Shown piece after piece: positions 41,769-50,400 of a DNA stretch of 64,000 nucleotides. Position 1 is the stretch's first letter. Each line of letters starts with the position of its first letter. This DNA is from Sinomonas notoginsengisoli (GTDB taxonomy: Bacteria; Actinomycetota; Actinomycetes; Actinomycetales; Micrococcaceae). Below the pieces are notes generated by a model. The model made no database searches. It worked only from the letters and a program-made list of their open reading frames with translations, and had not been told where the DNA came from. A program made the position numbers and the translations under genes. Where the stretch lies: the NCBI RefSeq assembly GCF_021554725.1, contig NZ_JAIZDP010000003.1:186001-250000 (forward strand), in the 5' to 3' direction.

Positions 41769-42740
41769 ATGGCTGTCGGAGCGGTGCCCGCGATCACGGT
41801 GGGGCTCAGCGCCGGGCACGGGGTCTTCTCGTCGACCCACTGGCTCGGCATTCCCATTGCACTGCTCGGGGCGGTGCTCTTGGCCGTCGGCACCATCTTC
41901 CAAGGACGGGGGGTCGCGGCGCGCGGGGCACAGGAGACGAGATTCAGGCGGCTCGTCCGCAGACCCGTGTGGGCCGTGGGGACCTCGCTGATCGGCGGCG
42001 CGATCCTCCTGCAGCTCGCCGCCCTGAGATTCTCCCCGCTCATGGTGGTACAGCCGATCGGAGCGTCAGCGCTCATCGTCACGGTCCTCGCCAATGTCCG
42101 CCTGTCGCGGCAGCTTCCGAGCAGGCGCCAGACCCTCGCCATCATCCTGTGCGTTGCCGGGATCGCTGCTTTCGTGGGCATCGCGTCGCTGACTGCCCAA
42201 GACGTCGACATTAGCGACAGCCACCTCCGCACGATCCTCATCGTTCTGGCCTTCGCCGTGGTTGGCGCGGTGGTGGCCTCGGCCCGCAATCGCACCCATC
42301 CGAGCGCAGCCCTCTCCACCGCGGCCGCGGGGATCCTTTATGGGTTCGTGGCAACACTGGTCAAGACGGTCCTGGGGCGCATGGCCCAGGGCAACTTTTC
42401 GTGGCTCTCCCTGGCGGGGCTGGTGGGGATGGGCGTGGCAGTCGTGATGGGCGCGCGGCTCGTGCAGAAGGCGCATGCCGGCGGCAGCGACGAGCTCGTC
42501 GTCGCAGGCCTCACGGTGGTGGATCCTCTGACCGCAGTGACCCTCGGCATCGTCGTCCTGGGCGAGGCCGACGCCGCCCCGCCGCAAGCGTGGGCGGGTT
42601 TCGTCGCCGCGGGGGCCGCCGCCGTCGCCGGCGTGTGGTTCATGGCGACGTCGCGGGGACCGGAGCAGCGAGCCGGGAGGAAGGGGCATGGGTCGCCGGA
42701 CCGGGCCCAGCCGGACGGCCCGCACGGGAGCCGGGGATGA
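41769..42740 (+). CDS. DMT/EamA-like membrane transporter
   Basis: 323-aa protein with about nine to ten hydrophobic segments; WLGIPIALLGAVLLAVGTIFQGRGVAAR at the start and LMVVQPIGASALIVTVLAN resemble the NIPA/DMT-type family found in actinobacteria. The C-terminal 25 residues are polar. The ATG at 41769 has only a weak RBS. A much better one (GAGGAGGGGG) precedes the ATG at 41711, which is in a different frame, so a frameshift near 41760 or a short leader ORF is possible. Substrate unknown. Confidence 0.8.
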   Translation: MAVGAVPAITVGLSAGHGVFSSTHWLGIPIALLGAVLLAVGTIFQGRGVAARGAQETRFRRLVRRPVWAVGTSLIGGAILLQLAALRFSPLMVVQPIGASALIVTVLANVRLSRQLPSRRQTLAIILCVAGIAAFVGIASLTAQDVDISDSHLRTILIVLAFAVVGAVVASARNRTHPSAALSTAAAGILYGFVATLVKTVLGRMAQGNFSWLSLAGLVGMGVAVVMGARLVQKAHAGGSDELVVAGLTVVDPLTAVTLGIVVLGEADAAPPQAWAGFVAAGAAAVAGVWFMATSRGPEQRAGRKGHGSPDRAQPDGPHGSRG

Positions 42741-42796
42741 GAGCCGCCCTGGGATCGTCTACCCATGCCGGCCCTTCGAAACGGTAGAGTCGCGGC

Positions 42797-43675
42797 GTGA
42801 GCGAGCCTGTCCGCATCCCCTACGGCGCACACCCAGACCAGTGGGGCGACCTGTATCTGCACGGGCTCGGCACTGCCGTAGTGGCCGACGGCGGCTGGCG
42901 CGGCGTCGTCGTCGTGATCCACGGCGGCTATTGGCGGGACAAGTACACCGCGGAGCTTGGCGCTCCCGTTGCCCGCGACCTCGCCGCGCACGGCTTCGCG
43001 GCGTGGAACCTCGAGTACCGCCGGGCGGGCTCCGACGCGTCAGACGGGACGCATGCGGCGGGCGACGGCGGATGGCCGGCCACCTTCCTCGACGTCGCCG
43101 CCGGGATCGACTGCCTCGCCGCGGTTCCCGGGCTAGGCCTGCTCGCGGACGACGACGCCGAGCGGCTTGCGCAGACCATCGCAGCCGGGCGCGTGGTCGG
43201 CCTGGGGCATTCAGCGGGCGGCCACCTCGCGGTGTGGGCGGCCGGCAGGCACACGCTCCCAGCCGGAGCCCCAGGTGTGCCCGCGGCAGGAGAGGCAACC
43301 CCGGTGGCGCTGCGCGGCGTCGTGAGCCAGGCCGGGGTGCTGAGCCTCGCCGCGGCGGAGGAGCTCAACCTGAGCCGAGGGGCGGCGCGGAACCTCATGG
43401 GAGGGGCGTCGAGCGACTCGCCCGAGCTTGCGCGCGCCTTCACGCTCGCGGATCCGATGCGGGCGCTGCCGATCGGTGTTCCGGTGCACGCCGTGCACTC
43501 GCGCGCCGACGACGCCGTCCCCTTCGCGCTCTCCGCCGACTATGTCGCGGCCGCGCAGGCGGCCGGGGATCCCGCCGTCCTGCACCACACCACCGGCGAT
43601 CACTTCGCCGTGATCGACCCGGCGCACGAGGCGTACCGTCTGTGCAGGCGGCTCGTCGGGGAGCTTCTGGACTGA
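42797..43675 (+). CDS. Alpha/beta-hydrolase, probable kynurenine formamidase (arylformamidase)
   Basis: 292-aa hydrolase with the oxyanion-hole motif [12 protein letters not shown] (HGGxW of the arylformamidase/carboxylesterase group), nucleophile Ser in [13 protein letters not shown], an Asp near [10 protein letters not shown] and His in [11 protein letters not shown]. This HGGYW type hydrolyses N-formylkynurenine in several organisms. Kynureninase and tryptophan 2,3-dioxygenase are next door on the other strand, supporting that role. The GTG at 42797 is the start; there is no strong RBS. Confidence 0.8.
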   Translation: MSEPVRIPYGAHPDQWGDLYLHGLGTAVVADGGWRGVVVVIHGGYWRDKYTAELGAPVARDLAAHGFAAWNLEYRRAGSDASDGTHAAGDGGWPATFLDVAAGIDCLAAVPGLGLLADDDAERLAQTIAAGRVVGLGHSAGGHLAVWAAGRHTLPAGAPGVPAAGEATPVALRGVVSQAGVLSLAAAEELNLSRGAARNLMGGASSDSPELARAFTLADPMRALPIGVPVHAVHSRADDAVPFALSADYVAAAQAAGDPAVLHHTTGDHFAVIDPAHEAYRLCRRLVGELLD

Positions 43676-43706
43676 CTGCCCTCTCCCTTGTTGGCATCAT
43701 GGGCGG

Positions 43707-44048
43707 GTGAGCATCCTCAGGTCCGTGGTCCTCTTTGCCCTTGCCGCTGCGGCAGAGATCGGCGGCGCATGGCTCGTGTGGCAGTCCGTGCGCGAGGGGA
43801 AGCCGTGGTGGTGGGCCGGGCTCGGCGTCATCACCCTTGGGATCTACGGGTTCATCGCCACGTTCCAGCCCGATGCGAACTTCGGGCGCGTGCTCGCGGC
43901 GTACGGTGGGGTGTTCGTGGCGGGGTCGCTTGCGTGGGGCATCCTCGTGGACGGCTTCCGCCCCGACCGCTGGGATGTGATCGGGGCACTCGTGTGCCTC
44001 GCGGGGGTGGCGGTGATCATGTTCGCCCCGCGCGGGTCGGGGCAGTGA
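43707..44048 (+). CDS. YnfA-family (UPF0060) membrane protein
   Basis: 113-aa protein with four hydrophobic segments; [20 protein letters not shown] and the later [27 protein letters not shown] are the signature of YnfA/UPF0060. The family is related to small multidrug-resistance-type exporters. The GTG at 43707 starts it, 31 bp after the hydrolase gene. Its stop begins a tandem-repeat array. Confidence 0.9.
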   Translation: MSILRSVVLFALAAAAEIGGAWLVWQSVREGKPWWWAGLGVITLGIYGFIATFQPDANFGRVLAAYGGVFVAGSLAWGILVDGFRPDRWDVIGALVCLAGVAVIMFAPRGSGQ

Positions 44049-44132
44049 CCCCTCAGCCTTGGGACATGACCCCTCAACCGTGGGACATGACCCCTCACCC
44101 TTGGGACATGACCCCTCAACCGTGAGGGGTCA
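44046..44132. repeat. 21-bp tandem repeat ending in a perfect hairpin
   Basis: Four units start with TGACCCCTCA (44046, 44067, 44088, 44109); the first three are 21 bp each, alternating CCTTGGGACA and CCGTGGGACA endings. The last unit merges into TGACCCCTCA-ACCG-TGAGGGGTCA (44109-44132), a 10-bp perfect stem. The array spans exactly from the ynfA stop codon to the kynU stop codon (complement of 44130-44132). It probably works as a terminator between convergent genes, with four alternative left arms for one right arm. Confidence 0.8.
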
Positions 44133-45422
44133 GGCGAGCTCTCGGAGGGCGTCGCGGATCGCCTCGATGCCCTCCTGCAGCTCGGCGAAGGACGTGCTCA
44201 GCGGCGAGAGCCCGATCCGCAGCCCGTGCGGCGGCCGGAAGTCCGGGATGACGCCGCGCTCCCACAGCAGGGCCGTGACCTCTCGGAACCGCGGATGGTT
44301 CACCGTGATGTGCGAGCCGCGCTCGGCCGGATCCCGGGGCGAGGCGAGCTCGACCCCGAGCGGGGCGAGCAGCTCGTCATGCAGGGCGATCGCCCGCTCA
44401 GTCAGCTGCACCGACTTGGCCCGCACCGCATCCATCCCGGCCTCAGCGATCAATTCCAGCATGTGCTTGAGCGGCTGCATAGCAAGGATCGGCGGGGTGC
44501 CCGTGATGAACCGGCGCACGTTGGCTGACGGCTCGTAGGCGTGGGTCATGCCGAACGGGTCTGCCGCGCCCATCCACCCCCAGATGGGCTGCTGGAGCCG
44601 GGCCTGGAGGTCCGAGCGCACGTACGCGAACGCTGGCGCCCCCGGGCCGCCGTTGAGGTACTTGTACGTGCAGCCGACGGCGAGGTCCGCGCCCCACGCG
44701 TCCAGCTCCACCGGGACCGCTCCCGCCGAATGGCACAGGTCCCACAGCATCAGCGCCCCGGCATCCTGCGCCGTCTGGGTGATCGCGGCGGCCTCTGCCA
44801 AGAACCCCGAACGGTAGGCCACGTGGGAGAGGAGCACGACGGCGGTACGCGGCCCTGCGGCCGCCGCGACGTCGCTGGGCCTCACCCCGGCGGCCGGGTC
44901 GGACTCGATCCACACGAGCCGAGCGCCCCGCTCGGCCGCGATGCCCTCCACGATGAAGCGGTCCGTGGGGAAATTGTCGCGGTCCACGACGATCTCGTTC
45001 CGGCCCTCCCCGGCGGCGGCCTGCGCGTCCAGGGCCGCCCGGAGCAGCTTGTACAGCAGGACGGACGTCGAGTCCGCGACGATCGTCTGACCCGGCGCCG
45101 CGCCGAGCACCAGCTCGCCGAGGCGGTCGCCCACGGCGGTGGGCTCGTCCATCCATTCCTCGTCCCACGCGCGGATGAGCCGCTCGCCCCACGGCCCGGC
45201 GACGAACTCGGCGAGCCGGACGGGCGTCTCGGCGAGTGGCCTCCCGAGCGAGTTCCCGTCGAGGTACGCCAGGACGGACTCGCCGTTCGGCCCGGTGGGC
45301 CGCAGGAAACGGTCGCGGAGCCGCGCGAGGGGGTCCGCGGCGTCGAGCGCTGACGCGGTGACGGCGGGAGCCGCGGCAGCAACGGCGTCGTGCGCCCAAC
45401 CGGAATCAAGGGGGCCAGTCAC
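44130..45422 (-). CDS. kynU: Kynureninase
   Basis: 430-aa PLP enzyme that splits kynurenine to anthranilate and alanine. The PLP lysine is in GCTYKYLNGGPGAPAF, with PIWGWMGAADPFGM, the LWDLCHSAGAVPVEL Asp segment and YLDGNSLGRP near the N-terminus all conserved. Its stop codon lies within the hairpin at 44109-44132. It follows the dioxygenase gene with a 3-bp gap, so the two form an operon. Confidence 0.94.
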   Translation of the reverse strand: MTGPLDSGWAHDAVAAAAPAVTASALDAADPLARLRDRFLRPTGPNGESVLAYLDGNSLGRPLAETPVRLAEFVAGPWGERLIRAWDEEWMDEPTAVGDRLGELVLGAAPGQTIVADSTSVLLYKLLRAALDAQAAAGEGRNEIVVDRDNFPTDRFIVEGIAAERGARLVWIESDPAAGVRPSDVAAAAGPRTAVVLLSHVAYRSGFLAEAAAITQTAQDAGALMLWDLCHSAGAVPVELDAWGADLAVGCTYKYLNGGPGAPAFAYVRSDLQARLQQPIWGWMGAADPFGMTHAYEPSANVRRFITGTPPILAMQPLKHMLELIAEAGMDAVRAKSVQLTERAIALHDELLAPLGVELASPRDPAERGSHITVNHPRFREVTALLWERGVIPDFRPPHGLRIGLSPLSTSFAELQEGIEAIRDALRELA

Positions 45423-45425
45423 GGC

Positions 45426-46274
45426 TCAGGCTCCGATCTCAGTGCGGACGGCGTACAGCTCGGGGAAGAACGTGAGGTCCAGGGCGCGCTTGAGGAAGCC
45501 GACGCCGGAGGAGCCCCCCGTGCCCGTCTTGAAGCCGATGGTGCGCTGCACCGTGCGCAGGTGGCGGAAGCGCCAGAACTGGAAGTTGTCCTCGACGTCC
45601 ACGAGCGCCTCGCAGGCCTCGTAGAGCCCCCAGGGCGTGCTGTCCGACTCGTAGATCTCGCGGAACACCGGCACGAGCTCCTCGCGGAACGTCCAGTGCT
45701 CGCTCACATCCCGCTCGAGGACCTCGGCCGGGATCGCATACCCGACGCGGGCGACGGCGCGCAGGAACTCGTCGTAGACCGTCGGCTCCTTCAGGATCCC
45801 CTCGAGCAACGCCTGCGCCTCGGGCTCTGACGAGAAGACCTTGAGCATGCTTCGGTGCTTGTTCCCGAGGATGAACTCGACGGCGCGGTACTGGTAGGAC
45901 TGGAAGCCCGACGCACTGCCCAAGGAGCCGCGGAACTGTGCATACTCACGCGGGGTCAGGGTCGCGAGGACCGTCCACTGGTCGGTGAGCTGCTTCTGGA
46001 TCGCCTTGACCCGGGCGAGGCACTTCAGCGCCATGCCCAGATCATCGCGGGCAAAGCGGGCGCGGGCCTCCCGCAGCTCGTGGAGCGCGAGCTTGAGCCA
46101 CAGCTCGGAGGTCTGGTGCTGGATGATGAACAGCATCTCGTCGTGATGCTCTGGCTGGCTCACGGGGTGCTGGGCGTGCAGGAGCCGGTCCAGGTCGAGG
46201 TACCTGCCGTACGTCATCGCACCGTGGAAGTCGGTGCGGATGGACGCTTCGATGTCGCGGACGCCTTCGGCCAC
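45426..46274 (-). CDS. kynA: Tryptophan 2,3-dioxygenase
   Basis: 282-aa haem dioxygenase opening tryptophan to N-formylkynurenine. YGRYLDLDRLL, HHDEMLFIIQHQTSELWLKL, YAQFRGSLGSASGFQSYQYR and FRHLRTVQRTIGFKTGTGGSSG, including the haem-ligand His and substrate Arg, are all present. The GTG at 46274 is chosen for AAGGAGACC just upstream; an ATG at 46325 would add 17 residues without a good RBS. First gene of the kynA-kynU operon. Confidence 0.94.
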   Translation of the reverse strand: MAEGVRDIEASIRTDFHGAMTYGRYLDLDRLLHAQHPVSQPEHHDEMLFIIQHQTSELWLKLALHELREARARFARDDLGMALKCLARVKAIQKQLTDQWTVLATLTPREYAQFRGSLGSASGFQSYQYRAVEFILGNKHRSMLKVFSSEPEAQALLEGILKEPTVYDEFLRAVARVGYAIPAEVLERDVSEHWTFREELVPVFREIYESDSTPWGLYEACEALVDVEDNFQFWRFRHLRTVQRTIGFKTGTGGSSGVGFLKRALDLTFFPELYAVRTEIGA

Positions 46275-46349
46275 GGGGGTCTCCTTGCCTGATTCGGTGG
46301 ACGGGCCCCTTGTGAGGGCCATCACCGATCCTAGCCGCGGCGCGGAGGG

Positions 46350-47462
46350 TCAGAAGTCGATTCCCCTCACGAGGGTGATGAACTGCTCCCTCGTCTGGTC
46401 AATGGTCGGACCCGTGGGGGAGATCAGGAGCTGCGCCACGAAGATGGCCATGTTCTGCCCGCGGGCCACCATCAGCGACATGACGGTGATCGGCACGTCG
46501 CCCGCTGGGCGGAGGGACTTACCGATGTTCGGCTCCGAACGGACGATGAGGACCGCCTGATCCCCAACTCCCTCGATCTTCTGGCCGTCCGGCGGCAGCT
46601 GCCCGGAGACCAAGGACGCTCCGCCGGGATGGGACTCGATCGAGAAGGTGAGCGAGTCGGGCCCCGGCGTTGCGAGGTTCCCGAAGGTGTACCTGCAGCT
46701 GCCATCACCCGGGAGGACCTGCGCTTCGGTTGTCGCGGCAAAGGCCTGCTTGATGGCTCCGGCGCTGACGAAGGCGCACACGGGGTTGTTCGTGCTGGCC
46801 TGGGGACCAGCCGCTGGCGCGGACGGGACGCTGAGCGCGGTTCCGTTGCCCCAGCCCGCGTCGACGAGAGCCTGGGCCAAAGCACGGGCCGAGGCGTTGC
46901 CGTCCGGAACCGGGGTTCCCGCAGCGACGGGCGGCATGGCGAGGTAGCGGAAGTCGAGGGATTCGTTGCCGCGGACCGCCGTGAGGATTGTGTTGGCCGA
47001 CGCGTTGGCCTCACGGTGGAACCACCCGCTCCACTGGAAGCACGCGAAGTCGCCGATCCCGGCCGCGGGCGAGCAGTCGGGGGTCTTCTTCGCCTCGGCG
47101 ATCTCCGTGGCAGACGCGGGGGAGGTCAGGGCCACGGAGAGGCCATTGCCCTTGGCGGACCTGCTGTAGTAGCCGCAGAGGTAGGCCCTGCTCCCGCCCG
47201 GCCTCGCCGGGGAGTTCGCCATCGGCGTCTGGCCCGGGTCCACCTTCGCCGCGATCGCCGGCGTGATGAGGTCGCAGGCGGGATTGCCGGTGCTGGAGGC
47301 GGATCCGGACGATGAGGAGGACGATGAGGACGAGGACGAGGACGACCCGGACGACGAGGAGGACGACGCCGCCGAACCGCCTTGTGCGCACCCGCTCAGC
47401 ACCAGGACGAACGCCACCGTCAACGCAGCGGCCCCGTGCGACAACCTCTGGCGTGAATGCAT
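46350..47462 (-). CDS. Lipoprotein with poly-serine linker and two DUF3558-like repeats
   Basis: 370-aa exported protein: signal with lipobox LSGC near residue 25, then about 30 residues almost entirely Ser/Gly, then two related units each opening with NPxC (NPACDLITPAIAAKV and NPVCAFVSAGAIKQAF) and a second Cys (LCGYY, SCRYTF). The layout fits two DUF3558-type domains in tandem. The ATG at 47462 follows GGGAGCGGGAG. Cell-surface protein of unknown role. The Ser tract is coded by repetitive codons and may vary in length. Confidence 0.72.
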   Translation of the reverse strand: MHSRQRLSHGAAALTVAFVLVLSGCAQGGSAASSSSSSGSSSSSSSSSSSSSGSASSTGNPACDLITPAIAAKVDPGQTPMANSPARPGGSRAYLCGYYSRSAKGNGLSVALTSPASATEIAEAKKTPDCSPAAGIGDFACFQWSGWFHREANASANTILTAVRGNESLDFRYLAMPPVAAGTPVPDGNASARALAQALVDAGWGNGTALSVPSAPAAGPQASTNNPVCAFVSAGAIKQAFAATTEAQVLPGDGSCRYTFGNLATPGPDSLTFSIESHPGGASLVSGQLPPDGQKIEGVGDQAVLIVRSEPNIGKSLRPAGDVPITVMSLMVARGQNMAIFVAQLLISPTGPTIDQTREQFITLVRGIDF

Positions 47463-47619
47463 CTCCCGCTCCCTGCGTGATGGGCCAGGCCGCTTCCGAG
47501 AATCGCCCTCGTTCTCCAACCGGTCGGTGAGTCCACCCTACGGAGGCGCTGGGAGGCACCTGTAGAGTCTTTCGGCTCTCAGCACCCGGGCCCGCTCCCA
47601 GCCGACCCCCGGGTCTGGC

Positions 47620-48285
47620 CTACAGCGCCCCCGGCCTCACGAGCCCGCACTCGTACGCGAGGACCACGGCCTGAACCCGATCCCTCACTCCGAGCTTGGT
47701 GAGGATGCGCGTCACGTGCGTCTTGACCGTTGTCTCCGAGAGGACAAGATCCTTCGCAATCTCGGCGTTGGAGCGTCCGCGGGCTATCTGCATCAGGACC
47801 TCGCGCTCGCGTTCTGTCAGGGCAGAGGTTGCGTCGGGCACTGTGCCGGGGGCGGGCCGGCTCACGAATTCCTCGACGAGCCTGCGGGTGATGGCGGGCG
47901 CGAGCATGGTGTCGCCCACGGCGACGGTGCGCACCGCGTGCGCGAGGTCGTCGGGGCGCACGTCCTTGAGCATGAAGCCGCTCGCTCCGGCCCGGATGGC
48001 CTGGTACACGTAGGCGTCGAGGTCGAACGTGGTGAGCATGAGCACCCTCGCACGGGACCCGGCCACGAGGCGGCGTGTGGCCTCCACCCCATCCAGAACG
48101 GGCATGCGCACGTCCATGAGCACCACGTCTGGGTCCTGCTCGCGGCACACGGACAGCGCCTCCTTGCCGTCCCCGGCCTCGCCCACGACGACGATGTCCG
48201 GCTCCTCGCCGAGGATCAGGGCGAATCCACGCCGGACGAGCGCCTGGTCGTCGACGACGACGATCCTGATCTTCCCACCGGTCAT
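47620..48285 (-). CDS. Two-component response regulator, NarL/LuxR type
   Basis: 221 aa: receiver domain 1-125 with Asp13/Asp14-type pocket, phospho-acceptor Asp58 in VVLMDVRMP and Lys near 108 (MLKDVRPDDLAHAV), then a LuxR HTH at about 155-215 (LTEREREVLMQIARGRSNAEIAKDL). The start overlaps the sensor kinase stop by 4 bp (ATGA). Target genes unknown. Confidence 0.94.
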   Translation of the reverse strand: MTGGKIRIVVVDDQALVRRGFALILGEEPDIVVVGEAGDGKEALSVCREQDPDVVLMDVRMPVLDGVEATRRLVAGSRARVLMLTTFDLDAYVYQAIRAGASGFMLKDVRPDDLAHAVRTVAVGDTMLAPAITRRLVEEFVSRPAPGTVPDATSALTEREREVLMQIARGRSNAEIAKDLVLSETTVKTHVTRILTKLGVRDRVQAVVLAYECGLVRPGAL

Positions 48286-49433
48286 GATCCGGCCCCGAGC
48301 GGAAGCCGGGCCGTGACGCAGAACCCGCCGCCCGCCGTCGTGCCCGCCGAGATGCTGCCGCCGTGCCCGGCGACGCGCTCCCGCATGCCGGCGATGCCGT
48401 GGCCTCCAGTAGGCCCGCCGGGGCCCCGGGCGGGCCCGACGTCGCGCACCTCGGCGACCAGCGCGCCGTCGTCCTCGTGGACCTGGACGAGCGCGTGGGA
48501 CGCTGCGGAGTGCTTGAGAACGTTAGTCAGGGCCTCCTGCACCACGCGGTACGCGGTGAGCTGGACGCTCGGGGGCGGGTCATCGTGCGGCGGCGACATC
48601 GCGTACTCGATCTCGAGCCCAGCGTCGCGGAAATGCGTGACGAGTCGCTCCAGCTCGGCGAGCCCCGGCTGGGGTTCGAGGGCGTCCGACGGCGCGGGGT
48701 CGCCGCTGCCCTGATCGGACCTCAGCACGCCGAGCATCCGCCGGAGCTCGGCGAGCGCATCCCGTGCGGTCTCCTGCACAGCGTGGACAGCCTCGACGGC
48801 ATCCGGCCCCCCGCGATGCATAGTCCGCTCGGCTGCGGTGGCCTGGACCAGCATGACGGTCACGGAATGCGCGACGACGTCGTGGATGTCCCGGGCGATC
48901 CGAAGGCGCTCCTGGGTCACGGCCCGATCCGCGAGCTCTTCACGGTTGCGCTCGAGCTCGACTGTTGCCGCGCGCAGGTCGAGGATGAGCTGACGGCGGC
49001 TCCTGAGGACGCGGGACATGCCCCACGTCCCGCCGACGACGATCACAAGCCAGGCGTACTGCCGCAGGTCAGGCGCGCTCACTACGGCCAGGGGGAGGAC
49101 GACGCCGCCGAGGCCCACGGCGGCCCGCCGCCACTCCAGCGTGAACCCCACGGCGTAGACCACGACAAGGCACGCAATGACCTCGGCCAGGAAGTTGCCA
49201 TGCCGGAGCCCCACAGCAGCGGACACGAGGACCGTCCCTACCACCAAGCCCACCGACACCCACAGCGCCCCACGGAAGAGCAGCATCGAGACGGCGAAGG
49301 CGACGGCCACCGCGGCGGTTCCCCACAGCTGCGGACCCGAGTCCTCCGCGAAGGCCTGTCCAAGCCCAACGGCGAGAACCACAGCCGCGAGCAACCAGCC
49401 GAGCTGTCCTGGACCACGCGCTAGAGCGCCCAT
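48282..49433 (-). CDS. Sensor histidine kinase (HisKA_3 type)
   Basis: 383-aa kinase with five to six transmembrane segments (about 10-140), a short coiled coil, the phospho-acceptor His184 in RIARDIHDVVAHS and a C-terminal HATPase_c domain (LTNVLKHSAAS N-box, GGHGIAGMRERV G-box). No large extracellular sensor, so membrane or lipid-state sensing is likely, as in the DesK/LiaS-like group. The ATG at 49433 is preferred; the frame is open further upstream. Translationally coupled to its regulator. Confidence 0.92.
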   Translation of the reverse strand: MGALARGPGQLGWLLAAVVLAVGLGQAFAEDSGPQLWGTAAVAVAFAVSMLLFRGALWVSVGLVVGTVLVSAAVGLRHGNFLAEVIACLVVVYAVGFTLEWRRAAVGLGGVVLPLAVVSAPDLRQYAWLVIVVGGTWGMSRVLRSRRQLILDLRAATVELERNREELADRAVTQERLRIARDIHDVVAHSVTVMLVQATAAERTMHRGGPDAVEAVHAVQETARDALAELRRMLGVLRSDQGSGDPAPSDALEPQPGLAELERLVTHFRDAGLEIEYAMSPPHDDPPPSVQLTAYRVVQEALTNVLKHSAASHALVQVHEDDGALVAEVRDVGPARGPGGPTGGHGIAGMRERVAGHGGSISAGTTAGGGFCVTARLPLGAGS

Positions 49434-49631
49434 GGTCCCAAGAATAGGAGCAGCGCCGCCGGCGCGGATCCCCCGAAGGAAGGTGTGCGCATCCTCCTTC
49501 GGATGTACAGGGATCTCGAGAGATGGGCCACCGGGCGGGGCGGAGATCCTCACGCCCGACGACGCGGTGCCCTGCCTCGGACTCCTACTGTTGCAGCGTC
49601 CACTCGGATTCGATCTCCAAGGAGCCCTCCC

Positions 49632-50345
49632 ATGTCAGCCTCAACCCACACCATCAGCTGGTTCCATGCCCCGTCCGACGGGGTGGCAGCCCATCCGCGC
49701 CAGGCATTCAGGGTCCGGCGGATAGCAGGTGCCGCATGCCTGCCCCTGCTCTTTCTCGAGATGATCGTCGGGAGCCTCGTCGTTCCGCTCGCGGAATCGG
49801 CCACCTCGCCCCAGACCCTCGCGTTCGCCGCCGATCACCCCGCGGCCCTGTCCGCCCTGGCCTGGATGGAGCTGTTGGGTGCCGCGATCTGCATCGGCGG
49901 CCTCCTGACATTGGTCGGGGCGATCCGCGCCCGCGGCGCCTGGCTGGCCAACGTCCTCGGGATCCTCGCCGTCCCGTTCGGGGTGGGCATGGCTGCTATC
50001 TCGCTCAACCACTTCGTCGCCTTGGGCCTCACGAGGTCAGGGATCCCTGCAACTGATGCCGCGGCCGCCCTCGACGGGTTCCACGCCGCCGGGGGGCCCC
50101 TGCCGATCCTGTTCATGCTCGGCCCGGTGATCTTCCTCCTTGTCGCCCTCGCAGCCTGGCGTGCCCGGCTCGTACCCGCGGCCGCCATCGCTCTCGGGGT
50201 CCTCTTCGCCGCTCTGGCAGCTGTGCCGGGTCCTCAGTGGACGGGGATGGCCGCCTATGCCGTCGGCTTCGTGCTCACCGCCTGGGTCGCCTGGGCTGAG
50301 GTAAGCGAGCAACGGCCACTTCACACGGCGGCTGAATCGGCGTAG
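49632..50345 (+). CDS. Multi-spanning membrane protein of unknown function
   Basis: 237 aa with about six hydrophobic segments (from residue 35 to 225) and conserved-looking polar spots (SLNHFVALGL; LDGFHAAGGPLPILFMLGP). No family recognised with confidence. The ATG at 49632 follows AAGGAGCCCTCCC. The 198-bp gap before it, shared with the divergent kinase, holds an imperfect hairpin CCGAAGGA.../...TCCTTCGG (about 49473-49502). Confidence 0.7.
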   Translation: MSASTHTISWFHAPSDGVAAHPRQAFRVRRIAGAACLPLLFLEMIVGSLVVPLAESATSPQTLAFAADHPAALSALAWMELLGAAICIGGLLTLVGAIRARGAWLANVLGILAVPFGVGMAAISLNHFVALGLTRSGIPATDAAAALDGFHAAGGPLPILFMLGPVIFLLVALAAWRARLVPAAAIALGVLFAALAAVPGPQWTGMAAYAVGFVLTAWVAWAEVSEQRPLHTAAESA

Positions 50346-50400
50346 GCATGGAGGGCAGCCATCAACGGCCCCATCCGCCCGACCGCAGAGGAGCATCACC

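Noticed and set aside
44046-44132. Tandem repeat considered as a phage attachment site or insertion-sequence end
   Set aside because: No integrase, transposase, tRNA or target duplication nearby; it fits a terminator between convergent genes better.
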